Shown one piece after another: positions 9,778 to 18,003 of a DNA stretch of 41,305 nucleotides. Every line of letters starts with the position of its first letter. The first letter of the stretch is position 1. The position numbers were made by a program, and so were the translations under genes. Location: positions 1 to 41,305 of the forward strand of contig CAMTVY010000021.1 in NCBI GenBank assembly GCA_947085325.1, read 5' to 3'. The notes under the pieces were generated by a model that saw only the letters and a list, made by a program, of their open reading frames with translations, was not told where the DNA came from and did no database searches. This stretch comes from JAQBXX01 sp947085325 (GTDB lineage: Bacteria; Pseudomonadota; Gammaproteobacteria; SURF-13).

Positions 9778-10557
9778 ATGTGGCTGCAACGACTCCGGGA
9801 GGACATAGCCTGCATCTTCGAGCGCGACCCCGCCGCGCGTAACACGTTTGAGGTGCTGACCACCTATCCGGGGCTGCACGCAGTGCTGATGCATCGCGTC
9901 AACCACGGCTTGTGGCGTATGGGGCTGAAATGGCTGGCGCGCTGGCTGTCCATCGTGATGCGCTGGTTGACCGGTATCGAGATACACCCCGGTGCCAGTA
10001 TTGGGCGGCGCTTCTTCATCGATCATGGGCTGGGCGTGGTCATCGGCGAGACCGCCGAGATTGGTGATGACTGCACACTGTATCAAGGCGTCACGCTGGG
10101 CGGTACCAGCTGGCAGAAGGGCAAGCGCCATCCCACGCTGATGAACAATGTGGTAGTGGGCGCCGGGGCCAAGGTGCTCGGGCCGATTACCCTGGGCGAG
10201 GACGCGCGCGTGGGCTCGAATGCCGTGGTGGTGAAAGACGTCCCGCCGGGCGCCACTGTGGTGGGCGTGCCAGGGCGGGTGGTGCAGAAGCGCGCAGACT
10301 CTGAGTTGCAGCGGCGCAAGCAGTTTGCCGAGAAAATCGGCTTCGACGCCTATGGCACCACGCAGGACATGCCGGATCCGGTGGTGAATGCCATCAACGG
10401 CCTGTTGGATCACGTGCACGTGATGGATGCCAAGCTGGAGGCGATGAGCACGGCCATCAAAAGTCTGGGCGGGAAGGTGGAAGACATCAAGCTGCCGCAG
10501 CTTGAATCTTACGCCGTGGACGATAACCCGCAGGCCAAGCAGCCGCCTGCCGAATAG
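9778..10557 (+). CDS. cysE: Serine O-acetyltransferase
   Basis: Acetylates serine with acetyl-CoA, the committing step of cysteine synthesis. The 259 residues have an N-terminal helical region (MWLQRLREDIACIFERDPAA) and a left-handed beta-helix of hexapeptide repeats (about 68-175). Catalytic-region motifs are IDHGLGVVIGETAEIG, GVTLGGTSWQKGKRHPT and GVPGRVV. The C-terminal tail after about 185 is long and lacks the usual final Ile, so feedback inhibition may differ. It sits 70 nt after trmJ. Its TAG stop lies inside the IscR-type site of iscR. It supplies cysteine for the two desulfurases downstream. Confidence 0.95.
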   Translation: MWLQRLREDIACIFERDPAARNTFEVLTTYPGLHAVLMHRVNHGLWRMGLKWLARWLSIVMRWLTGIEIHPGASIGRRFFIDHGLGVVIGETAEIGDDCTLYQGVTLGGTSWQKGKRHPTLMNNVVVGAGAKVLGPITLGEDARVGSNAVVVKDVPPGATVVGVPGRVVQKRADSELQRRKQFAEKIGFDAYGTTQDMPDPVVNAINGLLDHVHVMDAKLEAMSTAIKSLGGKVEDIKLPQLESYAVDDNPQAKQPPAE

Positions 10558-10585
10558 TTGACTAATTTACTTGGTAATGTAGACT
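10554..10585 (+). promoter_or_regulatory. iscR promoter with type 1 IscR operator
   Basis: 10554-10578 matches the [2Fe-2S]-IscR type 1 consensus (ATAsyyGACTrwwwyAGTCrrsTAT): ATA, GTT, GACT, AATTT, ACTT, GGT, AAT. The -35 TTGACT (10558-10563) lies within it, and a -10 TAGACT (10580-10585) follows at 16 bp. The site covers the cysE stop codon. The predicted start point is at or next to the iscR ATG (10592), so the mRNA may be leaderless. The expected logic is autorepression by holo-IscR. Confidence 0.7.
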
Positions 10586-10591
10586 AAGCGT

Positions 10592-11071
10592 ATGAAACTT
10601 ACGACCAAAGGCCGATATGCCGTTACCGCGATGCTGGATCTCGCCCTGCACGATACGGGGGCCCCGGTGGCGCTGACCGACATTGCCGGGCGCCAGGGTC
10701 TTTCGCTGTCCTATCTGGAACAGTTATTCGCCAAGCTGCGCAAGCAGGGCCTGGTGAGCAGCGTGCGTGGGCCGGGCGGCGGCTACCGCCTGGGTGCGGC
10801 GGCGGCTGTCATCTCGATCGCTGATGTCGTCAGTGCGGTGGACGAAAAAGTAGATGCGACACGCTGCGGCGGCAAGAAAAACTGCCAGGGTAATGAGCGC
10901 TGCCTCACGCATGATTTATGGCAGGACTTGAGCGGCAAGATATACCAGTTTCTGAGCGGGATTACCCTGGCGCAACTGGTCGAGCAGCGCGGTGTGCAGG
11001 AGGTGGCGGCGCGCCAGCAGGGCGCAGCGCAGTTTCCGGTGACCGTATGCAGTGAGCGGAGCGACGCATAA
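10592..11071 (+). CDS. iscR: Fe-S cluster regulator IscR (Rrf2 family)
   Basis: An Rrf2-family winged-helix repressor that carries a [2Fe-2S] cluster when Fe-S supply is adequate. The 159 residues start MKLTTKGRYAVTAMLDLALH. Recognition-helix and wing motifs LSLSYLEQLFAKLR and GPGGGYRLG are intact. C92, C98, C104 and H107 sit at the same numbers as the E. coli cluster ligands. It heads the Fe-S assembly cluster, 7 nt before iscS, and has its own IscR-type operator. There is no clear Shine-Dalgarno. Confidence 0.96.
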   Translation: MKLTTKGRYAVTAMLDLALHDTGAPVALTDIAGRQGLSLSYLEQLFAKLRKQGLVSSVRGPGGGYRLGAAAAVISIADVVSAVDEKVDATRCGGKKNCQGNERCLTHDLWQDLSGKIYQFLSGITLAQLVEQRGVQEVAARQQGAAQFPVTVCSERSDA

Positions 11072-11078
11072 CACGCGC

Positions 11079-12212
11079 ATGATCTATCTGGATCATAATG
11101 CCACCACGCCGCTGGATGCGCGCGTGCTGGATGCCATGCTGCCCTACCTCACCGGCCACTACGGCAATCCATCCAGCAGCCACCTTGCCGGACGTGGCGT
11201 GCGTCGGGCGCTGGAGGTTGCGCGGGCGCAGGTGGCAGGCCTGGTCAATGCCCGGCCCGAGCAGGTGATCTTCACCAGCGGGGGCACGGAGGCCAATCAT
11301 CTGGCCTTATTCGGGGCCTTGCAGCATCAGACGCCGACCCGCCTGGCGCTCAGCGCCATCGAGCATGCCTCGGTACGTGCGCCAGCGCATTGGCTGGTGG
11401 ACAGCGGTTGGCAGGTGGATCTGATTCCGGTGGATGCAGAGTGCCGTGTACAAAGAGATTTCCCGTACCTGGCGGATACCCGGCTGGTGTCGGTCATGTG
11501 GGCCAACAACGAAACCGGCGCACTCCAGGATATTCGCGCCATTGCCAGGCGTGCACAGGGTGCGGGCGCCTGGATGCATACCGATGCCATACAGGCAGCA
11601 GGCAAGGTGCCGGTGGATTTTGCCGCCAGCAAGGTACAGTTAATGACACTGGCTGCGCACAAGATGTGCGGCCCCAAGGGTGTAGGCGCGCTGATCGTGG
11701 AGCAGCCCGGGTTGCTTAAGCCAGTGTTGCAGGGAGGGGGGCAGGAAAAAGGCTTGCGTGCAGGCACTGAAAATGTCGCAGGCATTGTCGGTTTCGGAGC
11801 GGCGGCGGAGTTCGCGCGTACGGAGCTGGAGCAGCGCATGGCGCAGTGGCAGGCATTGCGTAACCGGCTGGAATCGCGGCTGTGGGCGATGAATATCGTG
11901 CCTTACGCTGCGGGGGCCGAGCGCCTGCCGAATACGGTGCAGTTCAGCGTGCCGGCGTTTGCGGGCGAAACGCTGCTGGAGAAGCTGGAGCAGGCCGGCT
12001 ACGCGCTTTCCAGCGGTTCGGCCTGTTCGAGCGGGCAGATAGCACCCAGTCACGTGCTTGCCGCGATGGGGGTGACGCGCGCAGCGATGCGTAACGTGCT
12101 GCGCGTGAGCATGGGTGTCGGCACCACCGAGGCGGATGTCGATGGCCTGGCGGATAACGTGCAGCAGCTGATGGGTGCGCAGCGCCCGTGGCGCGCACAA
12201 AGTGTAGCCTAA
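11079..12212 (+). CDS. iscS: Cysteine desulfurase, class I (IscS/NifS type)
   Basis: A PLP enzyme that removes sulfur from cysteine as a persulfide for Fe-S clusters. The 377 residues start MIYLDHNATTPLD. An in-frame GTG at 11052 overlaps iscR, but the family start is the ATG at 11079. The PLP-lysine motif is AAHKMCGPKG; the active-site loop SSGSACSSGQ carries the persulfide Cys and marks class I. TSGGTEANHLALFGA and MWANNETG are also present. It is one of two desulfurases in this cluster (the other is SufS). A perfect 8-bp inverted repeat follows before iscA. Confidence 0.93.
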   Translation: MIYLDHNATTPLDARVLDAMLPYLTGHYGNPSSSHLAGRGVRRALEVARAQVAGLVNARPEQVIFTSGGTEANHLALFGALQHQTPTRLALSAIEHASVRAPAHWLVDSGWQVDLIPVDAECRVQRDFPYLADTRLVSVMWANNETGALQDIRAIARRAQGAGAWMHTDAIQAAGKVPVDFAASKVQLMTLAAHKMCGPKGVGALIVEQPGLLKPVLQGGGQEKGLRAGTENVAGIVGFGAAAEFARTELEQRMAQWQALRNRLESRLWAMNIVPYAAGAERLPNTVQFSVPAFAGETLLEKLEQAGYALSSGSACSSGQIAPSHVLAAMGVTRAAMRNVLRVSMGVGTTEADVDGLADNVQQLMGAQRPWRAQSVA

Positions 12213-12242
12213 GCCTGACCCAGGAAACCCCGGTCGTTTTTG

Positions 12243-12270
12243 TGGGTCTGGAGCTTATACTTCAGACCCA
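12243..12270. repeat. Perfect 8-bp inverted repeat upstream of iscA
   Basis: TGGGTCTG (12243-12250) and CAGACCCA (12263-12270) are separated by 12 nt that contain TATACT. There is no T-run on either side, so it is unlikely to be a terminator. It could be an operator or an mRNA hairpin between iscS and iscA. Confidence 0.5.
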
Positions 12271-12294
12271 AAAGTGCAGTGGAGGCGTAGACGT

Positions 12295-12621
12295 ATGGCG
12301 GTGACTTTGACAGAAAGTGCAGCGCAGCAGATTCAAAATGCGCTGGCCAAGCGTGGCAGTGGCGTGGGATTGCGCGTTGGGGTCAAGCACGTGGGGTGTG
12401 CGGGGCTGGCCTACACCTACGATTATGCGGACACGATCAATGCAGATGACAGCAGATTTGACGAATATGGCGCAACGTTGCTGGTAGACGCCAAAAGCCT
12501 GCCGTTTCTGGACGGTTCCGTGCTGGATTTTAAAAAGGAAACCTTCAAACAAGGCTTCCAGTTCACTAATCCGCAGGTGACAAGCGCCTGCGGTTGCGGA
12601 GAGAGCTTCAGCATCGAGTGA
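12295..12621 (+). CDS. iscA: A-type Fe-S carrier IscA
   Basis: Carries Fe-S clusters to target apoproteins. The 108 residues have the three conserved cysteines at C35, C99 and C101, identical in number to E. coli IscA; GCAGLAY contains the first and Tyr40. ATG 12295 is chosen because GGAGG (12281-12285) lies 9 nt upstream; the seven upstream in-frame codons are not family-like. It lies 82 nt after iscS and just before the sufB promoter. SufA is the alternative name, since position alone does not separate the two. Confidence 0.92.
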   Translation: MAVTLTESAAQQIQNALAKRGSGVGLRVGVKHVGCAGLAYTYDYADTINADDSRFDEYGATLLVDAKSLPFLDGSVLDFKKETFKQGFQFTNPQVTSACGCGESFSIE

Positions 12622-12630
12622 CGCATGCGT

Positions 12631-12663
12631 AATCTTGACTAAATCAGTAGGATTTAGTACCAT
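12631..12663 (+). promoter_or_regulatory. sufB promoter with type 1 IscR operator
   Basis: 12631-12655 reads AAT CTT GACT AAATC AGTA GGA TTT, close to the type 1 IscR consensus. As at iscR, the -35 TTGACT (12635-12640) is embedded in it. A -10 TACCAT (12658-12663) follows after 17 bp. The predicted leader to sufB is about 45 nt. The same layout at both promoters suggests that IscR represses the suf genes as well as itself. Confidence 0.68.
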
Positions 12664-12716
12664 GCAGTTCTGCTTATCCCCACATAACCCTAGCAAAGTT
12701 AAGGACTTGATACGAT

Positions 12717-14153
12717 ATGGGCGCGACACTGGAAAGCCTGCTCAACCGGCCTTACACGGCGGGCTTTGTCACGCCCGTTGAGTCGGAGAGTGCGCCCAAG
12801 GGCTTGAGCGAAGACACCATCCGCCTGATTTCGGCCAAGAAAAACGAGCCCGAGTGGCTGCTGGCGTTTCGCCTCAAGGCGTACCGCCATTGGCTCACGC
12901 TGCAAGAGCCGGTGTGGGCGGACGTGCATTACCCCAAAATCGATTTCCAGGACATCGTTTACTACTCTGCGCCCAAGCCGAAGAAGAAGCTCGCGAGCAT
13001 GGACGAGGTCGATCCGGAACTGTTGCGAACCTTCGAAAAGCTCGGTGTGCCGATGCACGAGCGCAAGGCATTGGCCGGCGTGGCGGTCGATGTGATTTTT
13101 GATTCGGTGTCGGTGACCACGACCTACAAGAAAAAGCTGGCCGAGGTCGGTGTTATCTTCTGCTCGTTTTCGGATGCAGTGCAAGAGCATCCGGAACTGG
13201 TGCGGAAATATCTGGGCAGCGTGGTGCCACAGGGCGACAATTATTATGCCGCGCTCAATTCAGCGGTGTTCACCGACGGCTCATTCTGCTATATCCCGAA
13301 AAACACCCGCTGCCCGATGGAGCTGTCAACCTACTTTCGCATCAACAACCAGGCGTCGGGTCAGTTCGAACGCACGCTGATCATAGCCGAGGAAGGCAGT
13401 CACGTGAGCTATCTGGAGGGTTGCACCGCGCCGCGTTTTGACACCAACCAGCTGCATGCCGCAGTGGTGGAGCTGGTGGCGCTGGATAACGCCGAGATCA
13501 AATATTCCACGGTGCAGAACTGGTACGCGGGCGACGAAAACGGCGTGGGCGGTATTTACAACTTTGTCACCAAGCGCGGCATGTGCCGTGGTGCAAACTC
13601 GAAGATATCCTGGACCCAGGTGGAAACCGGCTCGGCGATCACCTGGAAATATCCGAGCTGCGTGCTGCTGGGCGACAACTCGGTGGGGGAGTTCTACTCG
13701 GTGGCGCTGACCAATCATAAGCAGCAGGCCGACACCGGTACCAAGATGATCCACATCGGCAAAAATACCCGTAGCCGCATTGTGAGCAAAGGCATTTCGG
13801 CGGGCCACTCCAGCAACAGTTATCGCGGTCTGGTGCGCATGAACCCGACGGCGCAGGGTGCGCGCAATCATTCGCAGTGCGATTCACTGTTGATAGGCTC
13901 ACGCTGCGCGGCCAATACATTTCCCTATATCGAAGTGCGCAACCCCAGCGCCAAAGTGGAGCACGAAGCGACCACTTCCAAGATCGGAGAAGATCAGATG
14001 TTTTATTTTGCCAGCCGTGGCATCGGCCCGGAAGAAGCGGTTTCAATGATTATCAACGGCTTTTGCAAGGATGTCTTCATGCAGCTGCCGATGGAGTTTG
14101 CAGTGGAGGCAACGCAGTTGCTGGGGCTCAAGCTGGAAGGCGCGGTGGGCTGA
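12717..14153 (+). CDS. sufB: Fe-S scaffold subunit SufB
   Basis: Core of the SufBC2D scaffold on which clusters are built in the cytosol. 478 residues, a normal family length. Family features include TRCPMELSTYFRIN, HVSYLEGCTAP and the C-terminal SRGIGPEEA shared with SufD. Several conserved cysteines are present, including those in QCDSLLIGSRC. The start ATG 12717 has AAGGA (12701-12705) 11 nt upstream. Its TGA shares a base with the sufC ATG. It is the first gene after the second IscR-type operator. Confidence 0.97.
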   Translation: MGATLESLLNRPYTAGFVTPVESESAPKGLSEDTIRLISAKKNEPEWLLAFRLKAYRHWLTLQEPVWADVHYPKIDFQDIVYYSAPKPKKKLASMDEVDPELLRTFEKLGVPMHERKALAGVAVDVIFDSVSVTTTYKKKLAEVGVIFCSFSDAVQEHPELVRKYLGSVVPQGDNYYAALNSAVFTDGSFCYIPKNTRCPMELSTYFRINNQASGQFERTLIIAEEGSHVSYLEGCTAPRFDTNQLHAAVVELVALDNAEIKYSTVQNWYAGDENGVGGIYNFVTKRGMCRGANSKISWTQVETGSAITWKYPSCVLLGDNSVGEFYSVALTNHKQQADTGTKMIHIGKNTRSRIVSKGISAGHSSNSYRGLVRMNPTAQGARNHSQCDSLLIGSRCAANTFPYIEVRNPSAKVEHEATTSKIGEDQMFYFASRGIGPEEAVSMIINGFCKDVFMQLPMEFAVEATQLLGLKLEGAVG

Positions 14154-14932
14154 TGATGAAGAAAGTCCTGCTGGAAGTGCGCGATCTGCATGCTGCCGTC
14201 GCGGGCGTGGAAATCCTGAAAGGGGTTGATCTGACGATACGCGCGGGCGAGGTGCATGCCATCATGGGGCCGAACGGCTCCGGCAAGAGCACCTTTTCCA
14301 AGGTGCTGGCGGGGCACCCGGCGTACACCGTGACCAGCGGTGAGGTGCTGTACCAAGGCGAGAACCTGTTTGCGCTGGCGGCCGAGGAGCGCGCGCAGGC
14401 AGGCGTTTTTCTGGCGTTCCAGTATCCGGTCGAGATTCCCGGTGTATCCAATGCCTCCTTTTTGCGTCTGGCCTATAACACCGTGCAAAAGCGGCGCGGC
14501 GGTGAAGAACTCGATCCGCTGGAATTCGACGATCTGGTGCGCGAAAAACTCAAGCTGGTAGATATGGACGCCAGCTTCCTGGATCGCAGCGTGAACGAAG
14601 GCTTCTCCGGCGGCGAGAAGAAGCGCAACGAGATATTGCAGATGGCATTACTGGAGCCCGTGCTTGCGGTGCTCGACGAGACCGATTCGGGCCTGGATAT
14701 CGACGCGCTGCGTGAGGTGGCCGGTGGCGTCAATAAACTGCTGAAGCCCGGTAACGCAGTGATCCTGGTGACTCATTATCAGCGCCTGCTTAACTACATC
14801 ACGCCGCACTTTGTGCATGTCATGCAGGCGGGGCGTATCGTCAAGACCGGCGGCAAGGCGTTGGCGCTGGAGCTGGAACAGCGCGGCTACGACTGGGTGC
14901 GTGAGGAGCGGGCGGCGAGTCAGTTGGCATGA
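14153..14932 (+). CDS. sufC: Fe-S assembly ATPase SufC
   Basis: ABC-type ATPase of the SufBC2D complex. 259 residues. Walker A GPNGSGKST is near residues 38-46, the signature is FSGGEKKRNEI and Walker B is LAVLDETDSGLD. The D-loop region is the SufC type rather than a transporter's, and the protein has no membrane segments. ATG 14153 overlaps the sufB TGA by one base (TGATG); a second Met follows directly. The end overlaps sufD by 4 nt. Confidence 0.97.
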   Translation: MMKKVLLEVRDLHAAVAGVEILKGVDLTIRAGEVHAIMGPNGSGKSTFSKVLAGHPAYTVTSGEVLYQGENLFALAAEERAQAGVFLAFQYPVEIPGVSNASFLRLAYNTVQKRRGGEELDPLEFDDLVREKLKLVDMDASFLDRSVNEGFSGGEKKRNEILQMALLEPVLAVLDETDSGLDIDALREVAGGVNKLLKPGNAVILVTHYQRLLNYITPHFVHVMQAGRIVKTGGKALALELEQRGYDWVREERAASQLA

Positions 14933-16278
14933 GCGCAGTGCGGCCCATGGAGAGTGACAGCTTTCTGGAAAGGCTGACCCGGCACGGGGCAGAGCCCGGT
15001 GTAGACGATGCAGGCTGGCTCAAGGAATTACGAGCGCGTGCTGCTGAACGCGTTGCTACGCTGCGCTTTCCGGGCGGGCGCGACGAGGCCTGGCGCTTCA
15101 CCGATCTCAGTGCCCTCAGCGGGCTTGCACTTGAGCCGGCGGATGCACAAACGCTGCATGCCCCCTTTGCCGACTTTGAGCGGCTGATATTCCCCGAGGC
15201 TGCTGCCACGCGGCTGGTGTTTGTGAACGGTCACTATGCGCCGGAACTCTCCGATGCCCATGACGTACCGCAAGGCGTCACGTTTACCCACCTGCGCGAA
15301 CGGCAGGGCGCGGCACAGGATATGCCCGTTGCCGCGCAACTGGCGCGGCACGCGGACATGCAGCATGAGGTATTCACCGCCTTCAATACCCGTTTGTTTC
15401 CGGATGCGGCGTTGTTGCATATTGCACGCAATGTGGTGTGCGAGCGCCCCCTGCACCTGTTGTTTATTGCCACCGCGCAACAGGGGCCCGTGCTCAATTC
15501 GCCGCGCTGTCTGGTCGTGAGCGAGCGCGGCAGTGTCTGCACGCTGGTGGAAGAGTATGTAGGACTGGGTGCGGGCGTCACGTTTACCAATGCGGTGAGC
15601 GAGATGGTGGTCGAGGAGGGCGCGCGTCTGCGGCACGTGCGGCTGCAGGATGAAACCCGCACGGCATTCCATATTACGAACCATGCAGTGGCGCTGGCGC
15701 GCGATGCCTGTTATCAGTCCATAGCCGTCACGCTGGGTGCGCGTCTGTCGCGCTACAATCTGGCTGTGACACACCATGGCCCCGGTGCCGAATGTGCGTT
15801 GGAGGGGTTGACGCTGGTGGGCGGTCAGCAACTTGCCGACACGCACAGCGTGATTGATCATACAGCGTCACAGGGCAGAAGCACGCAGCTCAACAAGTGC
15901 ATTGTGGATGAAAGCGCACATGCAGTATTCAATGGCAAGATTGCCGTGCGCCGGGATGCGCAGATGAACGATGCCCGGCAGCAGAGCCGCAACCTGTTGT
16001 TGTCGGCGCGCGCCCGCGTCAACACAAAGCCCGAGTTGCTGATTCTGGCGGATGACGTGAAGTGCAGCCACGGTGCTACCGTGGGGCAGCTTGACGAGGA
16101 GCAGGTGTTTTATCTGAAGTGCCGTGGCATCCCTGACAGTGCTGCGCGCAACCTGCTGACCTATGCGTTTGCCGCCGAGATCGTGGAGAAGATACCGCTG
16201 GTTTCGCTCCGCTCGCGTCTGAGCGCGGTGATACTGGAGCGTATCCACGCGCATGCGGCTGCGGAGGTGATGCGATGA
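14929..16278 (+). CDS. sufD: Fe-S scaffold subunit SufD
   Basis: Partner of SufB in the SufBC2D scaffold, needed for iron acquisition. 449 residues. The beta-helix core is family-like (LFIATAQQGPVLNSPRCLVV; GKIAVRRDAQ; CSHGATVGQLDEEQVFYL). The C-terminal CRGIPDSAARNLLTYAFA matches the SufB/SufD C-terminal helices. The DEAWRFTDL motif near residue 50 is typical of SufD. ATGA overlaps join it to both sufC and sufS, pointing to translational coupling. Confidence 0.95.
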   Translation: MSAVRPMESDSFLERLTRHGAEPGVDDAGWLKELRARAAERVATLRFPGGRDEAWRFTDLSALSGLALEPADAQTLHAPFADFERLIFPEAAATRLVFVNGHYAPELSDAHDVPQGVTFTHLRERQGAAQDMPVAAQLARHADMQHEVFTAFNTRLFPDAALLHIARNVVCERPLHLLFIATAQQGPVLNSPRCLVVSERGSVCTLVEEYVGLGAGVTFTNAVSEMVVEEGARLRHVRLQDETRTAFHITNHAVALARDACYQSIAVTLGARLSRYNLAVTHHGPGAECALEGLTLVGGQQLADTHSVIDHTASQGRSTQLNKCIVDESAHAVFNGKIAVRRDAQMNDARQQSRNLLLSARARVNTKPELLILADDVKCSHGATVGQLDEEQVFYLKCRGIPDSAARNLLTYAFAAEIVEKIPLVSLRSRLSAVILERIHAHAAAEVMR

Positions 16279-17528
16279 CCCCGGCACCGGTAATACAGCA
16301 AACCTCTGCGGTGCTGGATGTCGAAGGCATACGCGCCGATTTCCCCATACTTGCCCGCCGGGTGCACGACAACCCGCTGGTGTATCTGGACAACGCGGCC
16401 AGCAGCCAGATGCCACGACAGGTCATAGAGCGCTGGGTGCAGTATCAGCAGGCCGAGCATGCCAATGTACACCGCGCGGTACACGCCCTGAGCGAGATTG
16501 CTACGCACGAATACGAAGCGGCGCGCCGCAAGCTGATGCAGTTCATCAACGCCCGCGAGGAGCGCGAGATCATCTTTACGCGCGGCACCACCGAGGGTAT
16601 TAATCTGGTGATGCAGGGCTTTGGCCGCGCATTTATCCGGCAGGACGATGAGATCATCCTGTCCGCGATGGAGCACCACTCCAATATTGTGCCGTGGCAG
16701 ATGCTGTGCGAGGAAACGGGCGCGCGGCTGCGCATCATTCCCATGAACGATGCCGGCGAGTTGCTGCTCGACGAGTATGAAAAGCTGTTCAATACCCATA
16801 CCCGGCTGGTGGCGCTGGCGCACGTTTCCAACGCGCTCGGCACGGTCAATCCGGTGGGTGAGATGATCCGGACCGCGCACCGGCATGAGGTGCCGGTGCT
16901 GCTGGACGGCGCGCAGGCCGTACCGCACATGGCGGTGGATGTGCAGGCGCTGGACTGTGACTTTTACGCCTTTTCCGGCCACAAGATGTGCGGCCCTACC
17001 GGCATTGGCGTGCTGTATGGCAAGGCAGCGCTGTTGGAGAAGATGCAGCCCTATCAGGGCGGCGGCGACATGATCCTGAGTGTGACGTTTGAGAAGACCA
17101 CCTACAATGCCATCCCGTACAAATTCGAGGCCGGTACGCCACCCATCGCGGCAGCGATTGTCCTGGGTGCGGCGGTGGACTATCTGAACGGCATTGGCAT
17201 GCAGGCAATCGCCCAACACGAACAGGCCTTGTTGCGTTATGCCACGGAGCAGTTGGGGCAGCTCAAGGGTGTGCGGCTCATCGGCACCGCCCGGGAAAAG
17301 GCGGCGGTGTTGTCGTTCACCCTGGACGGTATCCATCCGCATGATGCGGGCACACTGCTTGATCTGGAAGGTGTCGCTATCCGTGCCGGGCACCATTGTG
17401 CGCAACCGGTGATGCAGCGCTTTGGCGTGCCCGCCACGGCGCGGGCCTCGTTTGCGTTTTACAACACCCACGCCGAGGTGGATGCGCTGGTGGCGGGCGT
17501 ACGCAAGGTGCAGCAGGTGTTTGCATGA
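16275..17528 (+). CDS. sufS: Cysteine desulfurase SufS (class II)
   Basis: A PLP-dependent desulfurase that supplies persulfide to the Suf scaffold. 417 residues. The PLP lysine lies in FSGHKMCGPTG. The catalytic Cys is in IRAGHHCAQP, the class II arrangement that needs a sulfur acceptor such as SufE or SufU. DNAASSQMPRQV and NEREIIFTRGTTE-like motifs (here AREEREIIFTRGTTE) are intact. It overlaps sufD and sufU by ATGA. The following sufU supplies the likely acceptor; no sufE is present. Confidence 0.97.
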   Translation: MTPAPVIQQTSAVLDVEGIRADFPILARRVHDNPLVYLDNAASSQMPRQVIERWVQYQQAEHANVHRAVHALSEIATHEYEAARRKLMQFINAREEREIIFTRGTTEGINLVMQGFGRAFIRQDDEIILSAMEHHSNIVPWQMLCEETGARLRIIPMNDAGELLLDEYEKLFNTHTRLVALAHVSNALGTVNPVGEMIRTAHRHEVPVLLDGAQAVPHMAVDVQALDCDFYAFSGHKMCGPTGIGVLYGKAALLEKMQPYQGGGDMILSVTFEKTTYNAIPYKFEAGTPPIAAAIVLGAAVDYLNGIGMQAIAQHEQALLRYATEQLGQLKGVRLIGTAREKAAVLSFTLDGIHPHDAGTLLDLEGVAIRAGHHCAQPVMQRFGVPATARASFAFYNTHAEVDALVAGVRKVQQVFA

Positions 17529-17986
17529 GCGACGCGCGCCAGCTGTATCAGGAAGTGATCATGGATCACAACAAAAAGCCGCGCAACTACGGGGTGCTGG
17601 CGACCGCCAACCGGCGCGCGGAGGGCCACAACCCGTTGTGCGGCGATCACATCAGCCTGGCGCTGCGCCTCGACGGCGACCTGATCCGCGAGATTGCTTT
17701 CGAAGGCGAAACCTGTGCTATCTGCAAGGCATCCGCCTCTATGATGACCGCGAGCGTCAAGGGCAAAAGCGTGCACGAGGCCGATACCCTGGTGCAGGAG
17801 TTCCGCGACATGGTGACCGGCAAGCTGGAGGGTGCGGCGCCAGCGAACCATCTGGGACGGCTCAATATCTTCGCCGGGGTGCGCGAATTGCCAACGCGGG
17901 TGAAGTGCGCGGTGTTGCCATGGCATACGCTGCATGCGGCGGTGCATGAAGAATCGAGCGCCACCACCGAGACCGGCGATTTTTAG
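17525..17986 (+). CDS. sufU: SufU-type sulfur acceptor/scaffold (IscU-like)
   Basis: In characterised relatives a zinc-bound U-type protein accepts persulfide from SufS. 153 residues. The ligand set C39, D41, C64 and C128 is visible (NPLCGD, GETCAIC, KCAVLPWHTL), matching the SufU pattern. The extra segment around residues 84-103 that separates SufU from IscU is also present. The frame is open further upstream inside sufS, but ATG 17525 overlaps the sufS stop by ATGA and begins the conserved MSDARQLYQEVIMDH. An extra Cys (C67) lies next to C64. Confidence 0.92.
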   Translation: MSDARQLYQEVIMDHNKKPRNYGVLATANRRAEGHNPLCGDHISLALRLDGDLIREIAFEGETCAICKASASMMTASVKGKSVHEADTLVQEFRDMVTGKLEGAAPANHLGRLNIFAGVRELPTRVKCAVLPWHTLHAAVHEESSATTETGDF

Positions 17987-18003
17987 GCCGCCCGAATATC
18001 CCC

